A stretch of DNA of 64,000 nt, taken from Strix aluco (lineage: Eukaryota; Chordata; Aves; Strigiformes; Strigidae). The stretch is from contig NC_133932.1 in NCBI RefSeq assembly GCF_031877795.1, forward strand, positions 20,090,180-20,154,179, written 5' to 3'. Shown here one piece after another: positions 46,901 to 58,762 of the stretch; positions within the stretch are counted from its first letter, which is position 1; each line of letters starts with the position of its first letter. The translations under genes and the position numbers were made by a program. The notes under the pieces are model-generated. The model was not told the origin of the DNA. It ran no database searches and saw nothing but the letters and a program-made list of their open reading frames with translations.

Positions 46901-49900
46901 AGGTGTAACTGTGCATGTGAAGCTATACAGAGGTTCCTCGCTGCATCTGCCTCAGAACAGGGACCTGTATGCAGTTTCTTCTGGCTGTGTCAGCTGGTCT
47001 GATGAAAGATCTCTAAAGAATATTGCCTTAGACCACTGTCATTACATAAGTACTGCTACTAGGTTATACAGTTATTCTGTGACTTGAAGTTATAATTCTG
47101 ATGACGATTTCTGCCACTTACATGCAGAATTATGCATTGCATGGAAGCTCCTGTCACAAGTCCCAAGTAATAATAAAACTGGGGTTTAAAACCAAGTAAG
47201 CTCTAAAAATGAAATGGTTGGCAGAACATTCTTTGAATTTATGGTGATAGTGATACAGAAATTCCGCTGTCCATTTCGGGATTCTACTCCCCCCACTGCT
47301 CCTTAGCATCATCTAACTCTCAGATTGTTGTACAAGTTTTTTTTATGTTGAGATAGAAACTAATTGGAATGAGTTAGTGTTTTCTTTCCCTGTCCTTTGA
47401 CATTTCTGGCATTTAAGGAGGAAATAGGGACAAACATTTAGCTGAATGACATCCAGGCTTAACAGGAGCTTGTGAAGTTAGGCTGAGGATGTCTGTCCTT
47501 TTTTCTTCCCTTTTACAGACAGAAGTTAAGGAGCCTCAATTTAAACTTCTCCTGCAGGATGTTTCTTGTAACTCCAGAACTGTCTCGTGCTTTTAGTCTG
47601 GCTCTGATGTCTGCAATTCAACATTCAGCCGTTGCGCATTTCCACAAAAATATCTACATGCTGAAACAGTCCACAACAGTGATGCTAAATTTGTTATTAT
47701 CTTCCAGTGTTTACGTTTAAGGATGTAACTTTTACCTCTGCTGTTGTTTCAGGCTTTCTGCAGATAATTTATAGCCTTGGTTTACAATACATCTGTTTGG
47801 GTGGGTTTCACTCAGTTTGAGCTAAACAGTGTATAAATAGGTCTCCTTCCTGCTGAAAATAGGGTTGTGATTATAATCTCAGTTGAGTTCTGCTGAGTAA
47901 CAGATGATCATTTCAGTGATAACCAGTTGACTGACCATGCCTGTGACTTCCCTAGCAGTCAGCTAAGTACATACCCTTTCTTAAAGTGCTTATCAGCCAG
48001 GAATTAGAAGTGTTTTTGATGATTTACAGCACAATGCCCAAGAGCTTTCTTTTTCCAGAGATTTTGTAATCTGAATAACATGATGTGAGTACAGCTTTAT
48101 TAGAATTGTAAACTTCCATAATGATTAGAAGGGAGGAATACATCCACCAGGCAGGTTAATGAAGATGGTTTTTTTCACCAGTAGAGATGGTTTTTTTTTT
48201 TCAATAGGATCTCGGAGAATTCTGAGAGATCTCACTGATTGTACTGACTGTAGGTGATGGACAGGTAGTGATTTTCTTGCATTGAACTGCTAATAGATGA
48301 AAGTACAGTAGTGTGAATGGGGCAGGCAAAAATACACATACTTTAAACAAAACTGCCCAGGGAAGATAATGACTCAAATGTTAAACTGATTTTTTTTTTT
48401 TTTCCTTTAAAAACACCAGTTCTCTTTGGCAAAGAGGATCTCCTTTCATGATAAAGAAGGAGTGCCGCTTTTCAATCTAGGGACAGACTGGACTTCTGTA
48501 CTTAAGACTTCCTAGCAATCCCTTGTCTAAGGTTTATTTATTCCCTGTGAAAGGGACAAAGATCTTGAAATAATCTGTGTTTTGTCTGGGGAAAGGCAAA
48601 ACCTGATTTAGTTGTGTGCTTTGTACCCTGCATTTTGACTTTTGGTAGGCTTAGGCTATAAAACTACAAACAGTGGAGGCATTTGTAGGCTGCTCTTGCA
48701 TTGCATTATGGTGGGTGCTCCTCTGCTTGAATTCTTTGAAATGTCTTAATTTGATGTTGTGGATTTTAACTGGTTTAAGCTCCTGCAAAATGCTCTCCAG
48801 ATCATTGATCTCTGAAAACCTGTTCTTATTTCTGAAAAATTAAGTGGGCAGGCAGGGGGTGAGGTGAGAGGAAAGTTGCATAGTTAACTGGAGCTCTGTA
48901 AATGCTGTATGTACCTTCTATTTAGGTCTTCACTAGCAGCAGGAGTGCCTTCTAGGTACTTTGTTACTTTTCTATAACAGTAATAATACTGATTGTTCTC
49001 TAATAATAAACAAACTTTGTTATAGGATAGTGCTGTTAATATGATTTGTGACTGCCAAACCAACAAGAGAGCTAAACCCAGTTGATTTTGTGATGTAGTA
49101 AAATAAAAAGTGAGCAGGGAGTATAAAAAGTACTTTGAACCTTTAAAGTACAAATTTACAAACAGGGATGAAATTAAGAGAAATAAACAGTTTTGTTCTA
49201 TTTATGTATGAAGGGCTTGCCAGTCCTTTTGTTACGGTTCTTAAATTGTTGTGTACTGCTGACATTGGATGGGGCTAGATGCAGAGCTGGGAGAAGGATC
49301 CTTTATTTTTTAAACCATCCATTTAGAAGTCTGACTACATGTATACTGCATCTCTTTCTGAGTATTAATGAAGGCATAACTCCTTTCCTTTTGCCCACTG
49401 GGGCTTAGATATAACACTGACTTTTTCAAGCAGTGCTATCTTTTCAGATGTTATCATGAAGCGTGAGAGCAAGGGGAATTTCCTGATATTGCACAGCATT
49501 CAGTGTCTTTCTTGCTTATCCTTTTTTTGGTCAATGTTTGAGATCAGGCTTTCAGTTCAGTTTTTTGCAGCCTGAGTTCAAGGCCTAAGTACCAAATGAA
49601 CGCCTCTTGGGTATAGGTTGGTATGGTAAAAATGTATTTCGCATTTCTGTTTTCTTACATATGAGTCTGTGTTTTGTGTTTTCATTCTGAAGAATATGTC
49701 AGTTCATATCGTCTCTGGTGCTAAGGCTGGGTGAACAGGTGTCCTTGACTTGACATGGCTTTCAGGATATGTTCTGGTAAAGGAGTCAGGGCTTGCTCTG
49801 CACACTGAACAGCAATGTTTCATGCTCTGGCTTTCTGGGCCTAATCAGAAGTACCTCTGGAGAATGTTAGCTCTCCCTGTGGGCTGAGTGCATCTCCTTT

Positions 49901-50919
49901 GTTACCCAAGGGCTGTTTGCCCTCAAGTGAAGGCGGCAGTTCAGGGAGACACCTTTTAGCTGGAAATCTCAAAGGTGCTTAAAAGGTACTGCTAAGAATC
50001 TTCTTGCACAATTAAAAAGTGTGGACTGCTAATTCTAGTGTCTGTGGGCAAGTCCACCTACAGCTTTTCAGGTGATTTTTAACACCCTTGACTTCCTAAA
50101 TTGGTGGTGTACTTTCCACTTCTGTTCTTAGGCTGCTCTATATCGTATGCTGTTAGACAGCTGCTGCGTTTGCGCCAGACACAATTTCTTTTCAGTTCAT
50201 GTTAAAATTGTTTCTTTGCATTAATACAGCAGCTGGTAGACTTGCGACTTAGTCTGCAAGTGCAGTATTGCTTTTGCAGTGGGTATTTGGAACTTGCAGT
50301 GTTGTCTTTTGTTCTTATGCTACATACGTGTACCAGTTCATGATCCAGAAAATGGTGGGCATGCTCTCTGTTGGGATGGAGTTTGGCTGTTCTGTTGAAC
50401 AACGTACTATGGGACATAACTGTTCGTTCCAGTGTAGCAAATGTGAGGATGCCTAGGGGGAATGCAATCTGCTGTCTGTTTCAATGTAAGCTGATTGTGT
50501 TAGTTACTGAATAATTTCAGCATATCCAAGTTTCACCCAAATATTAACAGCTATTTATTTTGTACATAGGTTGTCTTATTAAATAGTGAAACCTAGAACA
50601 GCTCTGCAAGCAGTCAGGAGCAGAAAAAGAAACAATTAAGCGTTTTCCCTCTGGGTGTCTTTCAAAAACTGTATTCTCCTCCTCCTGCTATTCTAATGTC
50701 GTGTTGGTTCTCTACCCACCTTTCTCTCTTGTTTAATGTTCAAAAGGATTCCCTCTTCTGATTTTTAAGAGTTACTTGAAAATTTTGTGTTCTTTTATTC
50801 CTTTTTTGTGTCTCTTCTGCTGGGCACAGCCTAAGCCCCAGCCTGGGTGCCACTGAGGAGCAGCAGTAATAAAAGGGTACTTCCTCCCAGCTCCTACTTG
50901 TAAAACTGTAGAAAGATAG

Positions 50920-51130
50920 GATAGGCTGACACCAGAGATCCATTCAGCCTCGTGTCTTGCCTCTGACAGTGGCCAAGAGTGGATGCCGATGGAACAGTGA
51001 GCACACACAGTAACAACTATCCTAGTGTATCATCTCATGATTTTCTGTGGCTTGGAGACTTCCTAAGTTAGAGGTGGTATCTTTATGTTTAACCTTGAAT
51101 ATTTCCTCCAAGAGTTTGCTGGCTCATGAG
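50920..51130 (+). mobile_element. Degraded amniote interspersed repeat
   Basis: The order of blocks resembles a repeat family common in reptile and bird genomes: 'ataggctgacaccagagatc', then 'cttgcctctgacagtggcca', then 'gagtggatgcc', then 'cttggagacttcctaagtta', then 'gaggtggtatctttatgttt'. Its core is remembered as 'ggtccatctagcccagtatc' followed by 'gacagtggcca', and later 'gggacttcctgagccagagg'. I recall the family from such genomes but cannot attach a database name with certainty. Confidence 0.55.
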
Positions 51131-53939
51131 TGTTGCATTTGGCTACCTTTTGAAGTTTTGTTTTCTGAAATATTCTGGGTGATGGTGCATGTTAGCTGAT
51201 TTCTGACTCTGTGTTAAGTTTCCTTTTCTCTTTTATCACCTGTGGTGTTGACCTTCCTATACACAGCATGCCAATGACAGCAGCAAAGTAAATAATTGAG
51301 ATACATTTCTTAAAAGTGGGAATAACAGGAAACATTTTAAGATGTGTATTTAGGCATGCTTATCTGAAAATTAGTAGCTAATGTCTGAATGCCAAACTTT
51401 ACTAAGACTCCAAGCAGTAATGTGTTGTGATGCAGTCTTTTATTACATGGCTGCACATGGGTTTTCTCAAATGTGAGTTTTCTCCAGTGTGTTTTGGGCA
51501 TAACATTCTCCCCAAAAGCTTAAATGTGTGTGACATTCTGTAGTGCTGTGTGTTACTGTGTGTGCTAGGGAGGCTATTCAGTATTGGTTTTAGAGATGAG
51601 AGTAGATACTGCTGCGAATGCTGCGAGTTAATCAAAACAGGTAACAGTGAAAACTTGCTGGCATGTAATCTAAAGGGAGCAAAGACTTCCAGGTTGTGAT
51701 GTGGAACATGAGAAGACTGCTGGACTTCTTCAGCCAGATACTGAATTAATGAACCTTGCTATTCTGCTACTGGAGATAACAAAATACCTGCATTGAATAC
51801 AGGGCAAGGTTTTCAGAAGTGATGGAAGGCTTGAGGCTGTGAGCCTGAAACTTTATGAAGAGACTTGGTCCCCCAGAAGGTTAATGGTCAGGGTTTTTGA
51901 AAACTGAACCTCTTCAATTATTGAACTAGCTAACTTTGGTCACAAGAGTGGAGTGTTTCTTTTTTTCTGCTTGTTCTAGAAGGTGCAGGTACAAAGGATT
52001 TTGTTTCAGGACTGGAGTAATTGGGAGTGGAGTTGTACCAGGTGTATGTCTTGCATGACGTAGTTCAGCGCTCTGCTGGTTTCTGAATCTCTTGCGTGTT
52101 GCCCACATGTACGTACCTGCCCACCCGTCCCAGAAAGTCTCTTCTTTTTGTCCCGTAAAATTAATCTTCTAGTAAATTAAACAGCAGCCGCATACAATAC
52201 CATTTCCTTTCATGTGTGAGAACAGCTTTCTAAAGGTGGAATTCAGGGGCATGGACAGCTAATTACACAGCTAATTTGCCTTCAAGCTCTTGGAGGCAGT
52301 GAATGCCAGCAAATTTTTGACTCTTGCACGCTTTTTTGAAAATTTTGGCTGTTAAATTTGTTGAGCGGGGATAAGCAACACTGAAGTGTGGGTGGATTTC
52401 ATATCCTACCCATACATTTGTTCATGGCTTAGCTCACATTTGTGATTTAGGGAAGAGTTCCCATTTCCACACTGAAGTTCAAGTTAAATGTGAACAGCCC
52501 TTTAAGTACCCTTTAGGAGCACGCAGGCTGCATCTTCATTACCATTTTAGATGGGACGAGGATTAAATTTCTGAGGTGAATCTTCTCACTGTCCCACTTT
52601 CTGCACATTGCTTTTTACTGGGAAGCTATCTAAGTGTGCAATTAGGATTTCTTTGGATGTACCTGAACCAGAAATGTTGCTCCAGGAGGTATCTGCTGTG
52701 CTTCAGGTGCCCTTTGGTCTTTGGCCTATGGCACTGAACCTGGTCCAATGCAAATCCCCAAACATTCATGGTGTGATTCTTGGGGCCTCAGCACCAACTG
52801 CCCTCAAAAGTTTTCTCCTTTTGGACTATGCCAGATGCTAAAGTAGACATTTGTGCTAGTCTTAAATTTCTATGTGGTGGGGCATAAGCTTTTAGGCTTT
52901 TTAAATATTAGTGAAGTAAATAAGCAGACTGCCTTGAGTTCTATCTACTGATCTAATAATGTATTCTCTATTTTCAGGAGTCTTAATGCAACCAACCAGA
53001 TTGATTTGAATGTTGTTTGTGAAGCTTTTTCCTGTGTTTCCAGAACTGTCTGTGTTGGTATTTGTCTCTTTCAAATAATGAAGAGTGCTGTGGCATGCCT
53101 GTTTTTAAAGCCAGCTGTTTTGCAGACCCGTCTGGGGGTAATTTTATTTAACAGCCTGTGTGGGAGTTACACAGACCCTGTCAAAGACCTTGACTGGAAT
53201 CCCTGTGTGCCTTCTAGATGTTGTTTTATGTCCCTGACCTCTCATCTTTTTCTTATCTGGACCTCTTCCCTCCCCTTGCCCCCTCTGAACTGCTGACCCT
53301 CTCCTTTGCAAGAGGGAAACAATACTGTAATGAAAAATGTCTCCTCCTGAAATGGGTAATTTCATGTGTCCACTTTTTTATACCAGAGACCAGACTAGCT
53401 GCCTTTTCTGGGCAACAGAGTTTCTCGTTGTCAGTGCCATAGCAAATAATAAAAGCTCAGCAGCAACAAGTACTGTAAATACCTTGTAGTCCTGTTCTCA
53501 ATTACAGAATTAGTTATGTAAATCTTGTGTTAAAGCAGGAAGAGCCCTGATGTCTCTTAAATCATACTCTGTGCACGCATGCGTACAATTCCTTCTTGTC
53601 TAGGAGAAAAATATCTGTGCTTCTAACGTGCAGACTCCATAGAGATTAGCATACTAAACAGTATTGCTCTGCATGACCTGAAATTGGCTTTCGAGTGCTA
53701 ATTGGATCTATGGGCTTTGAGAGAAGGGGTTGGAAAACACTGGGCTCTGGTTTTCCAGTTTGCAGATAGCAGTATGGATGTGGTGGTGGTGTAGGTGCCC
53801 AAATGAAGTCCTCAGGGGGGCTCCTGGACTACGGGGGTGCCAGTTGATACAGCACAAGCTAGCTGTCTCCTTTGCCTTTGCTTATGTCTTCTTTGTTTAG
53901 CTGTACATATCCTTCTGTTTTCATCGTTATATAAAGAAA
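51131..53939 (+). other. Probable intron sequence
   Basis: No exon or repeat is recognised. Frames at 52608-52841 and 53006-53296 lack domains and paired splice sites. The T excess on the + strand continues. Confidence 0.45.
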
Positions 53940-54150
53940 CAGTGTGATACAGTGAAATGAGCACAGAGCCTGAAACCAGGAATGCCTGTGATCTATTCCT
54001 AACTGCTCCTGTTCTACTGCATGAGTTTGGTCTAGTCAGTTAATCTGTCCAAGTACATCTTCTGCAACAAAAGAGTTGGCAATAGCTGTGCTACCAGACT
54101 TACCTGCATGTGCCGACAAGGCACAGGCACTCATTCCCATATTGTAACAC
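53940..54150 (+). mobile_element. MIR SINE relic
   Basis: This is the longest MIR-like copy in the window. 'gatacagtgaaatgagcaca' matches the MIR 5' block (a 'tagtggttaagagcacagac' type). 'gagcctgaaaccaggaatgc' matches the 'gagccagactgcctgggttc' block, and 'ctactgcatgagtttggtct' followed by 'agtcagttaatctgtcc' matches the 'acttgggcaagttacttaac' block. All occur in the right order on the + strand. Confidence 0.65.
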
Positions 54151-54818
54151 CCATCCTGTGTGTGTCTGCTGTTGGCATTTTTAATGTGGCCACTTGCTTG
54201 GAGATTATTTATGAGGAAGATGGGATGGCTAGATAATTAAATTACAGATAAAAAGGATTACTCTATAAAGATTGAGATCCAGCCCTCCGCTGGCTCCTAT
54301 GGCTGCAAATCAATTGACAAGCGTGGAGCCAAGGTGGGCCAGTGCCATATGCTGCCTTGTTCAGCAGTTCCAACAGCCTTCTGCCCAGCCACCTTCTTCC
54401 ATAATCTCTCACAAGAGCAGATGCAAACAGAATGAAGCTGCCCTTCAGGATCCCAACTAGAGAGTCTGAGAGCCTAACGCGTGTCTTGGGTTGTTGGTGT
54501 TGTTGCTGCTGACTTCTGTAATCAGGCTTTGCTCTGTTGCTGTTTTTGCTGAAGCTTATGTGATGCCATCGCTCATCCAGTGGAATGCTTGCTGGGAAAC
54601 TAGTCCCTGAGTACTGAGATTTGAAATGATCCCCCAAAACAATTTTTGGGGAAGTGGAGGTTAAGATTAATATCTGGATTATGAAAGCATGTGGCTTTTC
54701 TTAATCTCATCTTCTGATCCCCTTTAGACTTAACTTGGCTTTAGACAGGACTTTGTCTGGTATGGATGGGGTGTTGGGTTAAATTGCGGTGGATGAATGC
54801 AACCAAATTTAAGCAGGT
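54151..54818 (+). other. Probable intron sequence
   Basis: No gene is supported. The minus-strand frame 54263-54637 (124 codons) is glutamine-rich in one patch because of a GTT-repeat-like run on the + strand near 54490-54512. It has no domain and is opposite to the inferred transcription direction. Confidence 0.45.
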
Positions 54819-54984
54819 AAAAAAAAAACCCCAAACCACCACCAACAAAGCCTACAAACTCCCCCCAAAACCCCTGCAAACCCAAACCCCAAAAAGCCAC
54901 AGAAAACCCAGCCAAAAAAAATCATCAAAAAACAAAGCAAAACAACCACCCAAAAACCCAACACCACCCAAAAAACCCCAGACC
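54819..54984. repeat. 166-bp A/C-only low-complexity tract
   Basis: Only about a dozen of 166 bases are G or T on the + strand. The rest are A-runs and C-runs in irregular alternation (types such as AAAACCCC, CCACCACC and CAAACCC). No fixed repeat unit is present, so it is not a microsatellite. The reverse strand is G/T-only with several GGG/GGGG runs. The open frames across it (54766-55029 on plus, 54809-55138 on minus) are low-complexity artefacts. Confidence 0.85.
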
Positions 54985-57283
54985 ATTTTTGGAGGCATTT
55001 TTTTTGTTTGCTTTTTGTTTTTAGTGTAATTGTCAGTGAAAAGTAAGACTTTATATTGGATTCAGGACTTCTTATATTTGAAAGCCTTTTGAGTGTGTTT
55101 TGGATATTACCTAACATTAATGATAACTTGGAAAGCAAGTTATTAGTTCACATCAATAAAAATCAATACCTGCTGTTCTGGGAGGAAAAGGGGATGATAA
55201 TAATAAATTATTTTGGGGAGAGGGGAGAAGGGAGTGTTCCAGGATTTCCTTTTTTAAATGTATAATTTGTGAAATACATGGATATTGCTATATGTGCATC
55301 TTTTAAAAAATCTTCTGACAAAAATATTTTTTCCTAACTTTGCAGCCTTCTCACCTCTGCTAGGCGCTATGTCCTGTTTAAAATCATGCTGGTTCTAAAA
55401 TGTATTAGCTTTTATAGTTTAACATGATCTTGTCTGGGATTTGGATTTTTTTTGTCTTGTCTTGGATTTTTACACTCAAGTGTATGATTTTAGTTAATGT
55501 AGATGCAGATTTAGAAAATGATCTATTCTAGTCTGATTGTTTTCTCCAGTGAAATCCAAAGAAAGTTCAGTTTAATCCTAGTGGTGTACTGCATTCCACA
55601 TAGAGCAAAGAAAATGGTTGGTCTCTGCCCAGAGGAAATTGCAGTATAGAGTGAATGGATTTGGACTGCTCTGCTCAGTTCCAACTGCTTTCGGAAAGAT
55701 TTAAGGTAATGGATAAGTGCAAGTTAATGATGTTGCAGAACAGCACTGACTTTAATTCTGTATATTCCTGTTTGAAGACTTTTTAAAAAATATTGGTCAA
55801 TGTATGCACTGCTATTGAGTTGAAATTAGTATTACAGCTTTCAACCTGTGTCCTTCTTCCCCACTAAAGAAAATGTGAAGATACTTCAGATACAGCATTT
55901 CTGCAAATACTTGCAGCTCTGCTTCCAACTGTGCTAGCTCTTCAGCTCTGAGTCGTGGGCTTTACTGCTTTGTCAACTGTTTTCCTTAGACTGTAATGTA
56001 TTGAACCTTTACTCTGGCAACACAAATTGCTTCTGAGGCAGAACAACAGAAAATCAGCTGTCTCGCGTGGCAGTGTAAATACCACTGCCAGACCCCCTGG
56101 ACTTCTTGGGTCAGATGTCAGCAGGTAACCTGAATGGGCTGCTCTGTCAGAGTAGGGTAAAAATGGAGTTCTATGAGACTGTTTGGAGGAAGTAAATGAA
56201 GATCATTAGCAGCGACAGGTATTTCAGGTGAGACCCAGGAAGAAGCAGCATGTTGACTCTTGGATTTCATTATTTTTCTCTCCTTTCCCTTTTGCTCCCA
56301 GCTGTATTTTGGAGACTTATCAAAAGCAGTTCTTCAGATACAGCCTTTTATCTTCAACTGTCAGTCAGTGGTAGGGAAAGGAAATAGAGATCATATGTGA
56401 TGGAGTTGCTCGATATCCAGAGGAATCTAAACCATGATCTTTAGTATCTCTGCCTGTTAGACGTTTGTTCTGTTTGGACCAGTGGTGCCACATTTCTCTG
56501 CCTGCCAAGAGCCACTCTGTTTGACAAAATAGCCTTCTGCTTTGCACAGCTGGGAAAGGTTTACGTGGCTTCTCCTTTCCTCTCTACCTGCCAGTAGCAT
56601 ACCTCTCCCTATGACTGGGAAGCAGTGGTGCACAGTGGGATCTGTGCTGTCAGCAGCCGGTGATAGTGTTTTAAATTCTAATTAGCACTGCATATGCAAC
56701 CTGATTTCTGCTGTACAAGCTTCCACTGCAGTTTACTGGTCTCTTCTCCTTGTATTGTAGCAGCAATAATCCACAGAAGCACTTATGTCAAATTCCTGTG
56801 GCTCGTTTTGGCAGAGAATTGAAATGGATTGTGTGCTTGGATGAAAGTGGTGCCAGTCAGTTGGTCTTCAAAAGGGTGGAGCTGAACAGGTGAACAGTGC
56901 TTTATTCCTGATAGCCCAGGAGATAGCAAAAGAGGCAGTTCTGCCTGTTGCAGTTGCCTTAGCAGAGACATGGCAGAGGAAGGAGGCTTTCCTTCTTGTG
57001 AGACAGGTCAGTGAAGTTTTTCCAAAACAGATCTTTTTGGGCAGTGATCAGATGATCTGCTCACTAGCTGCAGTGATACCGTGTATTTTATATGGTGAAG
57101 TATTGCTTTCTTACTGTCCCTGTCTTTTTAGATAAGAAAGCCTTCTGACTGTTGTTTCCAGATCTGAACTTGCCAATTACTATGTATTTATCCAAAGTAA
57201 CATCATCCAGACATCAGAACAGATCAGGTCTGACTTACTGGATGTTCATCTGGCCCCATTGTGCTGGTGTGTTGTGTATTCAT
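54985..57283 (+). other. Probable intron sequence
   Basis: No exon, RNA gene or transposon is recognised. 'ctaactttgcag' near 55344 is an acceptor-like site without a plausible matching donor or domain-bearing frame. Confidence 0.45.
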
Positions 57284-57358
57284 AGTGGTGGGGTGTTTTT
57301 GTTGGTGGGGGTTTTGTGGTGTTATTTTTATTGGTTTTGAGTTTGGGTTTTTTTTTTT
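57284..57358. repeat. G/T-only low-complexity tract
   Basis: This run of about 75 bases is almost entirely G and T (types such as GTGGGGTG, GTTGGTGGGGG and GTTTGGGTTT), ending in an 11-T run. It is the compositional complement of the A/C tract at 54819-54984 and lies about 190 bp upstream of the CR1 copy. Confidence 0.8.
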
Positions 57359-57544
57359 AATTTTTCCTAAAAGGAATGGGGAAGAAGCTTGAAAAATATG
57401 TTTAGTTTTTCTGCTGAGCTCAGGTGGTTGTCTCCCTAGGCTCTAACTATAAACAGCAGTGGGAGAGAAGTTTTTCAGAGAGCTTCTCTCCATTGATGAC
57501 AGAAAGAGCTTAAGTAACTAGCCACATAAGGCAGGAGGACTCCT

Positions 57545-58762
57545 GGAAGTGGAAGAATGCACCATAGCATAACTTCACTGCTGACCTTCTATGATGGAGT
57601 GACTACATTGGTGGATAAAGAAAGAGCAACTGATGTCATCTGCCTTGACTTCTGCAAGGCCTTTGACACAGTCACACACAACACCCTTGTCACTAAGTTG
57701 GGGAGATACAGGTTTGACGGCTGGGCTATTCGATGGATAAGGAATCGGCTGGATGGCTGCATCCAAAGAGTTGCAGTCAGTGGCTCAGGGTCCAAATGGA
57801 GACGAGTAAAAGTGATGTCCCTCGAGGGTCTGTATCAAGACTGGTACTGTTCAATATGTTCATTAATGGCACAGGCAGTGGGACTGAGTGCACCCTCAGC
57901 AAGGTTGTGGGCACCACCAAGCTGAGTGGTGCCGTTGATTTGCTGGAGGGCAGGGATGCCATCCAGAGGGACCCTGACAGGCTTGAGGAGCAGGCCCATG
58001 TGAACCTCAGGAGGTTCAACAAGGCCAAGTGCAAGGTCCTGCACCTGGGTTGGGGCAATCCCCAGTATCAGTACAGGCTGGAGGATGAATGAATTGAGAG
58101 CAGCCCTGCAGAGAAGGACTGGAGATGCTAGTGGATGAAAAATTGGACATGAGCCAGCAATGTGCACTCGCAGCCCAGAAAGCCAATAGTATCCTGGGCT
58201 GCATCAAGAGAAGTGTGGCCAGCAGGTCGAGGGAGGGGATTCTGCCCTTCTGCTATGGTGAGACCCCACCTGGAGTACTGTGTCCAGCTCTGGAGCCCCC
58301 AGTACAAGAAAGACATGGACCTGTTAGAGCAGGTCCAGAGCAGGGCCAGAACACCTCTTCTATGGAGAAAGCCTGAGAGTTGGGGTGGTTCAGCCTGGAG
58401 AAGAGAAGGCTCCAGGGAGACTATACTGCAGCCTTTCTATACTTAAAGGGGGCTTGTAAGAAAGACAGACTTTTTATCAAGGCCTGTAGTGACAGTACAA
58501 GGGGCAACAGTTTCAAACTGAAGGAGGGCTGGTTTAGATTAGATCTAAGGAAGAAATTCTTTCCTGTGAGGGTGGTGAGACACTGGCACAGGTTGCCTAG
58601 AGAAGTTGTGGCTGCCCCTTCCCTGGCAGTGTTCAAGGCCAGGTTGGACGGGGCTTTGAACAACCTGGTCTAGTGGAAGGTGTCCCTGCCCGTGGCAGGG
58701 GGGTTGGAACTAGGTGGTCTTTAAGGTCCCTTCCAACCCAAACCATTCTGTGGTTCTATGAT
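57545..58762 (+). mobile_element. 5'-truncated CR1 LINE (avian type)
   Basis: A CR1 non-LTR retrotransposon copy of about 1.2 kb begins within the RT domain and runs to the canonical CR1 3' end. The tail shows the conserved 3' UTR with stem CCCTGCC-cgt-GGCAGGG (58684-58700), then 'ggtggtctttaaggtccctt' and the terminal 'ttctgtggttctatgat' octamer-like repeat ending at 58762. There is no poly-A tail, which is characteristic of CR1. The copy is + strand, the same direction as the inferred host transcription. 5' truncation is typical because CR1 insertions usually abort reverse transcription early. The 5' boundary is approximate. Confidence 0.9.
57557..58673 (+). pseudogene. CR1 ORF2 reverse transcriptase remnant
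   Basis: Consecutive frames carry CR1 ORF2 blocks in order: [11 protein letters not shown] and [10 protein letters not shown] (57590-57672); after a frameshift near 57800, [15 protein letters not shown] (normally VPQGSVLGPVLFNIFIND) and [16 protein letters not shown]. In the last block the catalytic FADD is replaced by VVGT. Further blocks are [33 protein letters not shown] and [14 protein letters not shown], then a second frameshift near 58250 and [20 protein letters not shown]. After a third change come [31 protein letters not shown] and VFKARLDGALNNLV, ending at a stop. Loss of the catalytic aspartates and at least three frame changes make the enzyme inactive. The endonuclease domain and ORF1 are absent by truncation. 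Confidence 0.9.

Larger units (their letters stand above)
36742..50919 (+). other. Probable first intron of the 35.6-kb gene (no further exon recognised)
   Basis: This is AT-rich DNA with a visible excess of T over A and of G over C on the + strand. That asymmetry is characteristic of transcribed strands in vertebrates and agrees with the direction of the exon at 35615. I scanned the open frames (for example 37118-37399, 41027-41470, 42877-43221, 44070-44360 and 46231-46572) and found no recognisable domain or paired splice signals. Young transposons are absent. Confidence 0.45.

Noticed and set aside
54766..55138. Lysine/proline/threonine-rich and glycine/phenylalanine-rich frames
   Set aside because: They are direct translations of the A/C (or G/T) low-complexity tract, not protein genes.
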